Shown piece by piece: positions 1 to 5,547 of a stretch of DNA of 5,547 nt. Origin of the DNA: DATCYX01 sp037444705 (lineage in GTDB: Bacteria > Chloroflexota > Anaerolineae > Anaerolineales > UBA4823); assembly GCA_037444705.1 (NCBI GenBank), contig JBBILY010000180.1:1-5547 (forward strand), in the 5' to 3' direction. The notes below the pieces were generated by a model. The model made no database searches and was not told the origin of the DNA. It worked only from the letters and a program-made list of their open reading frames with translations. A program made the translations under genes and the position numbers. How positions within the stretch are numbered: position 1 is the stretch's first letter; each line of letters begins with the position of its first letter.

Positions 1-1442
1 GCCTGTTTAATGACGGTACAGCGGTTGTGCTGTTTAAACTGGTGGTGGGTGTGGCGCTGGGCGGGGCCTCGAGCTTTAGCCTTCGTGGGAGCCTGTTAAA
101 TTTTATCTGGGTTTCCGCAGGTGGAGTTATCGTGGGCTTGTTGCTGGGGGCTTTGATCTCTCAGATGATCAGCCGTATTGATGACTATTTGATTGAGACC
201 ACCCTGACCAGCGTGCTAGCCTATGGGGCGTACCTGATTGCTGAAGCCCTGGGAGTGAGCGGGGTGCTGGCAGTGGTGGCGGCGGGGTTGATCAACGGCA
301 ACATTGGCCCGCGGGGCATGTCGCCCACGACGCGCATCGTGGTTTTCAATTTTTGGGAATATGCTGCCTTTATAGCCAACTCCTTCATCTTTCTCCTTAT
401 AGGTTTGCAAATCCATCTATCTGCCTTATTCCAAAGTTGGCGGGGCAGCCTGTGGGCGATTGGAGCAGTATTGATCGCGCGGGCGGTGGGGGTGTATGGG
501 CTATCGCGCCTTGAAAGGGACATCTCGCTTAAGTGGCAACATGTGCTCTACTGGGGTGGATTGCGCGGCGCCATTGCTCTGGCGCTGGCGCTCAGCCTGC
601 CTGGAATATTGCCCCAAGGGAGCACGCAGATACAGGTGATGACCTTCAGCGTGGTGTTGTTCACGCTACTGATTCAGGGGTTGACGATGAAACCCCTGGT
701 GAAGCGCCTGCGCCTGGTGGAGCGCCACGTAACCCAGGCTGAGTATGAACGGCGCCATGCGCGGGCTGTGGCTAGCCGCACAGCTTATGAGCACCTGCGC
801 CGCAGGCATCAGCAGGGCTTGCTCTCTGATCATACTTGGCAGATCATTGCCCCCATTCTGGAGGAACACAATCGCACCTTGGCGCACAGCGTGCGTGAGG
901 TGATGACTACTGACCCCAGGATGGAAGCCGAAGAATTGGAGACGGCGCGCCGCGAATATCTGCGCGCCCAGCGCAGTGCCCTCCATAGCCTGCGTCGGGA
1001 TGGGGTGATCTCGGATGAGGCCTACGCCCAGTTGATTGCTGAGATAGATGCCGCCATCACCCGACCGCAGGTGAGTTGGCATGAGTTATTGGGCAATCAA
1101 CCTTCTCACCTCGCCCCAGTGGACTATCTGATGGCAGTGATTGTCCAGGAAAACGATGTCGAAAACGCCTTGAGCGCCTTGACCAAACTGGGACTTTCGG
1201 TAACGCGAATGGCCAGCAGCGGCGGCTATTTCAGAGAAGGCAATGTCACTTTGTTGTTGGGATTGGCCAAGGGCCAGGAAGAAGCTGTGGTCCAGGCCTT
1301 GCAGCGCAGTTGTCGTCAACGGGTGAAATATCTGGAATCACCGGTTGAAGGGATGCCCCCTGGACTGGGGGCTCCGCTTGAGGTCACTGTGGGTGGGGCG
1401 ACTATCTTCCTCTTCGCGGTGGAACGCTATGAAGCGTTTTGA
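1..1442 (+). CDS. Na+/H+ antiporter (CPA1 family) with C-terminal DarA/PstA-like c-di-AMP receptor domain, 5'-truncated by window edge
   Basis: An inner-membrane cation/proton exchanger. The frame is open to the left edge: bases 3-26 encode LFNDGTAV, the CPA1 LFNDG signature with the Asn-Asp pair (bases 9-14), so the GTG at 27 is internal and roughly 130-150 N-terminal residues are missing. Numbering from that GTG, further CPA1 marks are GLINGN (87-92), FWE (109-111), the helix around N118, and WGGLRGAIAL (176-185). Several hydrophobic membrane helices run to about 222. A charged helical cytoplasmic linker follows (about 230-350). Residues ~366-471 match a whole DarA/PstA domain (normally ~109 aa): VIVQ at 371-374, T393, the SGGYF loop (398-402), GN (405-406) with T408, and a C-terminal VTVGGAT (453-459). 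Antiporter activity is family knowledge; control by c-di-AMP is inferred. It ends with TGA, 148 bp before the kinase gene. Specificity for Na+ versus K+ cannot be read from the sequence. Confidence 0.9.
   Translation, partial: LFNDGTAVVLFKLVVGVALGGASSFSLRGSLLNFIWVSAGGVIVGLLLGALISQMISRIDDYLIETTLTSVLAYGAYLIAEALGVSGVLAVVAAGLINGNIGPRGMSPTTRIVVFNFWEYAAFIANSFIFLLIGLQIHLSALFQSWRGSLWAIGAVLIARAVGVYGLSRLERDISLKWQHVLYWGGLRGAIALALALSLPGILPQGSTQIQVMTFSVVLFTLLIQGLTMKPLVKRLRLVERHVTQAEYERRHARAVASRTAYEHLRRRHQQGLLSDHTWQIIAPILEEHNRTLAHSVREVMTTDPRMEAEELETARREYLRAQRSALHSLRRDGVISDEAYAQLIAEIDAAITRPQVSWHELLGNQPSHLAPVDYLMAVIVQENDVENALSALTKLGLSVTRMASSGGYFREGNVTLLLGLAKGQEEAVVQALQRSCRQRVKYLESPVEGMPPGLGAPLEVTVGGATIFLFAVERYEAF
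1116..1439 (+). other. DarA/PstA-like cyclic-di-AMP receptor domain at the antiporter C-terminus
   Basis: This marks the domain inside the antiporter reading frame. It begins near PVDYLMAVIVQ and runs to the stop codon, about 106 residues, close to a complete free-standing DarA (B. subtilis) or PstA (S. aureus). In that PII-like family, the Thr of the VTK/R segment and the ASxGGFxxxGNxT loop contact c-di-AMP, and the C-terminal EVTVGGAT(V/I)F strand is nearly invariant. All of these are present here (T393, S398-G400, G405-N406, T408, E452-F461, numbered from the GTG at 27). Y401 replaces the common Phe, a conservative change. No frameshift or stop separates it from the transporter, so the fusion is genuine within this sequence. 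Confidence 0.88.
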
Positions 1443-1575
1443 TTTAGTAGCCTGTATGTGCCTCATGTAGGGTACACTTTATGATCAATGACTGTGACAT
1501 TTAGCACTAGACGCGACGCGGCTTTTAGGATATTTAATTTCCAGATAATGCTTATCTATTTTCTCTCCTCCTTTT

Positions 1576-1584
1576 GGGGATGAG
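1576..1584 (+). promoter_or_regulatory. Ribosome binding site of the sensor kinase gene
   Basis: GGGGATGAG lies 6 nt before the ATG at 1591 and is the only purine-rich stretch close enough to act as a Shine-Dalgarno sequence. It supports the choice of 1591 as the start. Just upstream, the pyrimidine run CTCTCCTCC (1563-1571) can partly pair with it across a TTTT loop, so the site may be partly masked in the transcript. Confidence 0.5.
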
Positions 1585-1590
1585 TGTCTT

Positions 1591-3507
1591 ATGTCTCAAG
1601 CCCCTGAGCCTGAGAAGACCTCTTTGTGGCCATTCTGGTGGCAAGCCTGGCCCTTGCATCGTCAGTTGCGCCGCCTGCGCTGGTTTTTGCCCCTGTTGGT
1701 CTTTGCCCTGGCGGCGCTGCACCAACTGGCCGTCAAGGGCGTGGCTCGGGCGTTACCCCCCTCCTGGCATAATCTGAGCGAAGTAACCATTTATAGCCTG
1801 ACAGGCAGCCTGGTGGCCTGGATCGGTTTGACCTGGATCGCCGCTGCGGCTGAGCGCAGCGCCCTGGCAGAAGCCCGCCTGCGCGCGGCTTATGCTGAAC
1901 TGGAGTCCAACCATCAAAAGCTGTTGACCCTGTACGACCTGGGGCAGCGCGTGGCTGCCGCTGATGATGAGCAAGCGGTGTTGGAACTGGCGGCTCAGGC
2001 GCCTTTGCAATTGACTGAGGCGCGAGCCTCGTCCGTGGTCACCTTTGACGAGGAGCGCAACCGCCTGAAACTGGACATGGCTTGGGGGTTGAGCGAACGT
2101 TATTTGCAAGCCCTGCGGGCTCGCCTGGAACTGGGTGTAGATGCTGTACGCTGCCGCACCTGCACCAGCCTCAAGACCCACGTCTCCAGCGATTGTCCCT
2201 TGTTTGTGGGCATCCAATCCATCGCTCAGGCCGAGGGCATTGGTTCTCTGATTTGCCTGCCGATTGCGCGTGAACAAGAGCGCGTGGGCATCATCTCAGC
2301 CTACTTTCCCAATGCCGATGGCCCACCTGAAGATCAGGTGCGCTTGCTCAACATCCTCGGCGGGGCGATTGCTGCCATGTTGGAGAGCATGCGCGTGCGG
2401 GCGCGGCAGGTGGGCACCATTTACGCTTTAGATCAGGCGTCTCAGGCCCCAAGTATGGATACCCTGGGCGAGTTCGCGGCGCAGGTGCTAGACATCGTCA
2501 TGACCGGCTGGGAAGCTCAAGCGGGGGGCTTGTTCCTGTATCAAGAGAATACTCACACCTGGACCTGCCGCGCTGGGCGTGGCCTGGGTGAGAGCCTCAA
2601 TAGCCCGCAATATGCTCTGGCGCTGGAACTGGTGCAGCAAGCCCATGCTCAGGCCTCTCCGCTGATCGTTCCCGATCTGGGGGGCGAGGCAGAACATCGT
2701 TTGCTCTCCGCCGCGGCTGCGCCGTTGATTTCCGAGGGGGAAACCCTGGGCGCCATCTTCCTTGCGGCAAGGCGCCGCCGCGTCCTGAACGAACGTCACA
2801 CAGAGTTGCTACGCACCATCTCGCATCAGACGGCTTTAGCTATCCGCAATGCCCAGTTGTACAACCGTTTGGGACAAATGGCTATTTTAGAGGAGCGCTA
2901 CCGCCTGTCGCGCGAAATTCATGATGGCCTGGCGCAAACCCTGGGCTACTTGGGCTTGCAGGCTGAACGTCTGGAGGCGCTGATCATCGCTGGCCGCGCC
3001 CAGGCGGCTTTGCAGGAAGTGGGTGAATTGCGGCGCACGGTGCGGGCCGCTTATGTGGATGTGCGCGAAGCCATTGACGGCCTGCGCCTGAGCGTGGAGC
3101 AGCCGGGTCAGTTGGCTGCCCGCCTGCGCAGTTATGTCCACGAATTCAGCCGTCAGAGCGGGATCGCTGCCGATTTTAAAGCTCACCCGGCGGATCTCAG
3201 CGTTGACCCTGCCGTGGGTTTGCAGTTATTACGCATCGCCCAAGAGGCCCTCACCAATGTGCGCAAACACGCCATGGCCACCCAAGTGTATGTGCGCTTA
3301 ATGCTCTTCGACAGAGAATTGGAATTGAGTGTTACCGATAATGGTCTGGGCTTTCCGCCTTCGCCCTCGGCTGAAAACCGTCGTAGTTATGGTTTGACCA
3401 GCATGCGCGAGCGCGCTCAGAGCCTGGGTGGCAGCCTGGCGGTGGCGACGCGCCCAGGCCAGGGAACGCGCATCATCGTCACCATTCCTGTGGATAATAG
3501 GCCATGA
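1591..3507 (+). CDS. Membrane-anchored double-GAF sensor histidine kinase, HPK7 (NarX/LiaS/DesK-like) family
   Basis: The sensor of a two-component system, 638 aa. It autophosphorylates on His and passes the phosphate to the regulator encoded immediately downstream. Two N-terminal membrane helices (about 31-50 and 66-86) are joined by only ~15 residues, so there is no sizeable periplasmic sensor. A helical signalling segment (87-115) follows. Next come a first GAF domain (about 111-266) holding C188, C191 and C202, and a second GAF domain (about 275-424). The HisKA_3 dimerisation domain (about 434-505) carries the H-box REIHDGLAQ with phospho-acceptor H444. The HATPase_c domain (about 545-635) shows the N-box EALTNVRKHA (N556), the G1 box TDNGLGF (D583), the G2 motif YGLTSMRERA (G601) and GQGT (623-626). 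All catalytic boxes look intact. The input signal is not identifiable from sequence; the GAF domains point to a cytoplasmic ligand or redox cue. The stop overlaps the next start by 4 bp. Confidence 0.93.
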   Translation: MSQAPEPEKTSLWPFWWQAWPLHRQLRRLRWFLPLLVFALAALHQLAVKGVARALPPSWHNLSEVTIYSLTGSLVAWIGLTWIAAAAERSALAEARLRAAYAELESNHQKLLTLYDLGQRVAAADDEQAVLELAAQAPLQLTEARASSVVTFDEERNRLKLDMAWGLSERYLQALRARLELGVDAVRCRTCTSLKTHVSSDCPLFVGIQSIAQAEGIGSLICLPIAREQERVGIISAYFPNADGPPEDQVRLLNILGGAIAAMLESMRVRARQVGTIYALDQASQAPSMDTLGEFAAQVLDIVMTGWEAQAGGLFLYQENTHTWTCRAGRGLGESLNSPQYALALELVQQAHAQASPLIVPDLGGEAEHRLLSAAAAPLISEGETLGAIFLAARRRRVLNERHTELLRTISHQTALAIRNAQLYNRLGQMAILEERYRLSREIHDGLAQTLGYLGLQAERLEALIIAGRAQAALQEVGELRRTVRAAYVDVREAIDGLRLSVEQPGQLAARLRSYVHEFSRQSGIAADFKAHPADLSVDPAVGLQLLRIAQEALTNVRKHAMATQVYVRLMLFDRELELSVTDNGLGFPPSPSAENRRSYGLTSMRERAQSLGGSLAVATRPGQGTRIIVTIPVDNRP

Positions 3508-4196
3508 TTAAGATCATGATTGTAGATGATCACCACCTCTTCCGTGAGGGGTTGAGGCGCGTTTTGAACGAGGTGCCCGGAATGCAGGTGATTGCCAGCC
3601 TCAGTAGTGGGGAAGAGGCAGTCGCGCGGGTGAGGGGGCTTCAACCCGATGTGGTGCTGATGGATGTCAATATGCCCGGCATGGGGGGCGTGGAAGCCAC
3701 ACGCTGGATCCGCTTTCATCATCCCCAGGCACAGGTGTTGATGCTCACCGTATCAGAACAGGAGAAGGATTTATTTGCTGCCATCCGCGCCGGAGCGCGG
3801 GGTTACCTGCTCAAGAGCGCCACCAGCGCCGAATTGATCGAGGCTGTGCGTCGCCTGCAGGCTGGCGAAGCCATCATTGCGCCAGTCATGGCCGCCAAAC
3901 TCCTGGATGAATTCGCCGCGATGCCCACCACCTCTCGGGAAAGCGAGGCAGAAGCCGAGGTTTTAAGCGAGCGCGAGCGTGAGATTCTGCGGTTGGTGAC
4001 CAAGGGCATGAGCAATAAAGAAATTGGAGCGGCGCTGAGTCTCTCACCCCACACGGTAAAGGCACATCTGCGCACCATTTTGGATAAACTGCATCTGCGC
4101 AGCCGCGCCGAGGCTGCGGCTTGGGCAGCTGCTCATGGTCTTACCTCTGATTCTCGCCCCGTGCACCCTGAGGATGGCCTCTCCCAAAAAGCATAG
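3504..4196 (+). CDS. NarL/FixJ-family response regulator (REC plus LuxR-type HTH)
   Basis: The DNA-binding output of the two-component system, 230 aa. The receiver domain (1-~120) has the acidic pair D8-D9, phospho-acceptor D54 in LMDVNMPG, T82, and K104 in GYLLKS, so the full phosphorylation pocket is present. A linker (about 125-152) leads to a LuxR-type helix-turn-helix (about 153-213) starting LSEREREILRLV, with recognition helix SPHTVKAHLRTIL. The start ATG overlaps the kinase TGA as ATGA and has only a weak upstream AGG, so translation is probably coupled to the kinase. Residues after ~213 are a non-conserved tail. Its TAG stop (4194-4196) lies within the terminal repeat of the downstream inverted-repeat element, so the present C-terminus may have been set by an insertion. 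Target genes cannot be inferred; no operator repeat is evident in the window. Confidence 0.95.
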   Translation: MIKIMIVDDHHLFREGLRRVLNEVPGMQVIASLSSGEEAVARVRGLQPDVVLMDVNMPGMGGVEATRWIRFHHPQAQVLMLTVSEQEKDLFAAIRAGARGYLLKSATSAELIEAVRRLQAGEAIIAPVMAAKLLDEFAAMPTTSRESEAEAEVLSEREREILRLVTKGMSNKEIGAALSLSPHTVKAHLRTILDKLHLRSRAEAAAWAAAHGLTSDSRPVHPEDGLSQKA

Positions 4197-4223
4197 GGGC
4201 GACATAATGAAGTTTAAGAAATT
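4194..4223 (+). repeat. Left terminal inverted repeat
   Basis: TAGGGGCGACATAATG (4194-4209) is the exact reverse complement of 4453-4468. The next 14 bases (4210-4223, AAGTTTAAGAAATT) match the complement of 4439-4452 at 10 of 14 positions without gaps. The first three bases, TAG, are the stop codon of the response regulator. Confidence 0.85.
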
Positions 4224-4256
4224 ATTTCCGTAATCCCATACTTTGCGGCTTATCTC

Positions 4257-4302
4257 CAGGCGGCGAGGGAAAAGAGGGAAAAGTCCAAGCCTAGGCCGCC
4301 TG
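4257..4302. repeat. Hairpin with 8-bp stem inside the element
   Basis: CAGGCGGC (4257-4264) is perfectly complementary to GCCGCCTG (4295-4302) across a 30-base, purine-rich loop containing GAGGGAAAAGAGGGAAAAG. It is the leftmost of four inverted repeats between the terminal repeats. The long loop makes it the least certain as a real structure. Confidence 0.5.
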
Positions 4303-4346
4303 CGCCGCCCATCCGCTGGGACTCAAGCCCCTGCTCAGCACATTGA

Positions 4347-4386
4347 AATCCGCTCAAGCGGATTCGGAGTCGGCTTCTAGCCGACT
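4347..4386. repeat. Tandem pair of perfect short hairpins
   Basis: AATCCGCTCAAGCGGATT (4347-4364) is an 8-bp inverted repeat with a 2-base centre. Three bases later, AGTCGGCT-TCT-AGCCGACT (4368-4386) is another perfect 8-bp stem with a 3-base loop. The two are back to back and unlike each other in sequence, which looks like a modular structured repeat rather than chance. Neither is followed by a T-run, so they are not classical intrinsic terminators. Confidence 0.7.
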
Positions 4387-4401
4387 TGCATGGACTGAGG
4401 T

Positions 4402-4417
4402 GGGGGATCGATCCCCC
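4402..4417. repeat. 16-bp perfect palindrome
   Basis: GGGGGATCGATCCCCC is fully self-complementary, centred on ATCGAT. Its G-run can alternatively pair with CCCC at 4328-4331, so two mutually exclusive folds of the element are possible. It could also serve as a dimeric protein binding site, but nothing else here supports that. Confidence 0.6.
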
Positions 4418-4438
4418 GCCGGAGATGGAAAGATACCG

Positions 4439-4468
4439 AATTTTTTAAGTTCCATTATGTCGCCCCTA
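4439..4468 (-). repeat. Right terminal inverted repeat
   Basis: CATTATGTCGCCCCTA (4453-4468) mirrors the left end exactly, and the inner part (4439-4452, AATTTTTTAAGTTC) mirrors it imperfectly. The outer TA at 4467-4468 lies 6 bp from the stop codon of the serine protease gene at 4475. Confidence 0.85.
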
Positions 4469-4474
4469 CTTTAG

Positions 4475-5302
4475 TTATGGGAGAAAGGACCTGATCCAAT
4501 CCAGCACTTCGGGGATGTCGACGCGGCTGGAATAGCCCACCCCAGCGCAGTTGTAATTGGTCACGTAGGAATTGACCGCCAGCACGGTGTGCGTGCCGCC
4601 CAACAAGTTAGGGCCGCCCGAATCGCCGAAGCAGGTGCCGCCTGTGCCCTGACTGGCGTTGAGGGCGAGGCGGATGAACTCCTCGCTGTGGGTAAACTCG
4701 CCGGAGATAAACTCGCTGGGGGCGTACAGGCGCAGGCGCAAACCGGTCCAGTAAGGTGGGCCACCGCCATGTATCTGCTCCTGCACCCCATAACCCACCA
4801 GGTCTAGTTTGGTTTTATTCTTCAGCGTGTCCACCAGGCCGGCGTTGGGCAATTGGGCATATTGATCCATATGGACTGGCTCACCAAGCACGACCACGCC
4901 GACATCGCGATAAGCAAAGCCAGGCAAGCCATTGCCGCAGCCGATGCAAAATTTTAGATTGGTGTAGGGTGTGCCCTCGGTCGCCCCACTGCCAGGGCCG
5001 CCATAGGGATAGAGGGGATAGGGGACTTTATCGTAGGTCACGTCTTCGTAGAACCAGACCCTGGCAGCCACCGCCCCAGAGGTGCAGTGTCCCGCAGTCA
5101 ACACCAGTGTGGGCGCGATGAGCGAGCCGCTGCAGCGCCAGGCTGGATGCCCTGGCTTGTCCTCGAACACCAGCAAGCCAACATAGGGATGGCGGCCGCC
5201 ATCGGGCTGGCCATTGGTGATGGCGCTGGCGCTGCGTAGCGAAGCCAAAGCCAGACTCAATACCAAAGCCATGACAAACAGGATTTTTAGGGTGTGTCTC
5301 AT
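4475..5302 (-). CDS. Secreted trypsin-fold (S1/chymotrypsin family) serine protease
   Basis: An exported serine endopeptidase, 275 aa. The ATG at 5302 is chosen because AGGAGG lies 5 nt upstream and the protein then opens with a typical signal peptide: MRHTLK, a hydrophobic core of ~17 residues, and SASA before the predicted cut after A27. An in-frame GTG at 5368 would add 22 polar residues ahead of the signal and is rejected. The mature chain would start ITNG at I28, equivalent to the IVGG N-terminus of active trypsins. The catalytic triad is complete: H72 in LTAGHC, D133 in YRDVGVVVL, and S228 in CFGDSGGP. Likely disulfides are C57-C73 and C224-C252; C119 and C122 lie in a Tyr/Pro/Gly-rich loop before D133. 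The residue at the trypsin Asp189 position appears to be Gly (G222), so Arg/Lys specificity is unlikely. It converges with the response regulator gene and is driven by its own promoter. Substrate is unknown. Confidence 0.93.
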   Translation of the reverse strand: MRHTLKILFVMALVLSLALASLRSASAITNGQPDGGRHPYVGLLVFEDKPGHPAWRCSGSLIAPTLVLTAGHCTSGAVAARVWFYEDVTYDKVPYPLYPYGGPGSGATEGTPYTNLKFCIGCGNGLPGFAYRDVGVVVLGEPVHMDQYAQLPNAGLVDTLKNKTKLDLVGYGVQEQIHGGGPPYWTGLRLRLYAPSEFISGEFTHSEEFIRLALNASQGTGGTCFGDSGGPNLLGGTHTVLAVNSYVTNYNCAGVGYSSRVDIPEVLDWIRSFLP

Positions 5303-5306
5303 ACGC

Positions 5307-5314
5307 TCCTCCTT
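5307..5314 (-). promoter_or_regulatory. Strong Shine-Dalgarno of the protease gene
   Basis: On the minus strand AAGGAGGAG ends about 4 nt before the ATG at 5302. It is near-perfectly complementary to the 16S rRNA 3' end and fixes the start codon in favour of the longer in-frame alternative. Confidence 0.85.
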
Positions 5315-5447
5315 CTGATTTTGATTATGAACTGTTGCTGGGCCTGTTACCTCATCTGTGCTTAGCACCCTCCGTCATCGGGCCGGGTAAGAATGCCAAT
5401 TCGGCTATGGCTCATTGTGTGCCATGCTTTGCACAGAATCTGTTTTC

Positions 5448-5475
5448 ATTATAAACCCTCACAAATGAAAGTCAA
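5448..5475 (-). promoter_or_regulatory. Near-consensus sigma-70 promoter of the protease gene
   Basis: On the minus strand a -35 box TTGACT (5475-5470, 5 of 6 consensus) is separated by 16 bp from a perfect -10 box TATAAT (5453-5448). Transcription should begin near 5441. That leaves a leader of about 138 nt before the protease ATG. It is the best promoter-like match I see in the window and points directly at the protease gene. Confidence 0.75.
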
Positions 5476-5547
5476 TACCCTGCCCAAGTAAGCACATGGC
5501 TTTCTCAAAGTCGCGAATTACTGGTGACAAGCAGGGCGAAAGCCTGG

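Larger units (their letters stand above)
4194..4468. mobile_element. Putative MITE: ~275-bp non-coding element with 30-bp terminal inverted repeats and TA ends
   Basis: This element fills almost all of the 278-bp gap between two convergent genes and has no plausible coding sequence. Its ends are inverted copies: 16 bp are perfect (TAGGGGCGACATAATG and its complement), and a further 14 bp match at 10 positions. TA is present at both outer ends, which is what insertion of a Tc1/mariner/IS630-type element at a TA target would leave. The interior holds several perfect hairpins. Short length, terminal inverted repeats, lack of a transposase gene and strong internal structure together fit a miniature inverted-repeat element mobilised in trans. 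The alternative is a structured intergenic repeat acting as a bidirectional transcription end. Copy number elsewhere in the genome is unknown. Confidence 0.68.

Noticed and set aside
27..29. GTG as the start of the antiporter gene
   Set aside because: The upstream codons in the same frame encode the CPA1 LFNDGTAV motif up to the window edge, so the GTG is internal.
666..1082. Opposite-strand open frames within the antiporter, kinase and regulator genes
   Set aside because: They lie wholly inside well-supported genes, show no recognisable domains, and are expected shadows in GC-rich coding DNA.
1521..1549. Promoter for the kinase gene based on GATAAT at 1544-1549
   Set aside because: No acceptable -35 box lies 16-18 bp upstream. 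The GTGACA at 1494-1499 is too far away, so the match is probably chance in an AT-rich gap.
4402..4446. Intrinsic terminator for the regulator gene formed by the 4402-4417 palindrome and the T6 run at 4441-4446
   Set aside because: The T-run is more than 20 bases from the hairpin, so it does not fit a canonical rho-independent terminator. Transcription may still end in this structured region.
4194..4468. CRISPR array or tandem repeat reading of the hairpin-rich gap
   Set aside because: The internal inverted repeats differ from one another and there are no regularly spaced direct repeats.
4756..5121. Plus-strand open frame antisense to the protease
   Set aside because: It encodes low-complexity Arg/Pro-rich sequence and overlaps a gene with a complete catalytic triad, promoter and Shine-Dalgarno.
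5303..5368. Longer protease start at the GTG at 5368, adding 22 residues
   Set aside because: The added residues are polar and precede the signal peptide, while a strong Shine-Dalgarno sits directly before the ATG at 5302.
5496..5547. Possible start of a rightward gene (ATG at 5496, open for 17 codons to the edge)
   Set aside because: It is too short to recognise, lacks a good ribosome binding site, and random open stretches of this length are common.

Overview
The window reads as bacterial chromosome, most likely from a Chloroflexota (Anaerolineae-type) organism. This is inferred from a moderately high-GC coding style, a GAF-rich HPK7 histidine kinase paired with a NarL-type regulator, a c-di-AMP receptor domain of the DarA/PstA family, and a secreted S1 protease. 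No rRNA or other firm taxonomic marker is present, so the placement is tentative.

Layout. (1) Bases 1-1442, + strand: the 3' part of a CPA1-type Na+/H+ antiporter. The window edge cuts its N-terminus, but the reading frame is open to base 1. Its last ~106 residues form a complete DarA/PstA-like cyclic-di-AMP receptor domain, so this is an antiporter-receptor fusion. (2) Bases 1443-1590: a 148-bp gap with a candidate ribosome binding site but no convincing terminator or promoter. (3) Bases 1591-3507 and 3504-4196, + strand: a two-component system with a 4-bp ATGA overlap. It consists of a membrane-anchored, double-GAF HPK7 sensor kinase and a NarL/FixJ response regulator. (4) Bases 4194-4468: a ~275-bp non-coding element bounded by 30-bp inverted repeats (16 bp perfect at the ends) with TA at both outer ends. 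It is packed with hairpins and looks like a MITE. It sits between two convergent genes, and its left end supplies the stop codon of the response regulator. (5) Bases 4475-5302, - strand: a secreted trypsin-fold (S1) serine protease with an intact catalytic triad. (6) Bases 5303-5547: the protease's 5' region, with a near-consensus sigma-70 promoter and a ~140-nt leader.

How the genes fit together. The kinase and regulator form one co-translated unit. The antiporter is a separate upstream gene on the same strand, and its fused receptor domain suggests that cation/proton exchange is tuned directly by the osmotic second messenger c-di-AMP. The protease has its own promoter on the opposite strand, and nothing in the sequence links it to the two-component system. 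The most notable features are the antiporter-DarA fusion and the hairpin-rich inverted-repeat element.
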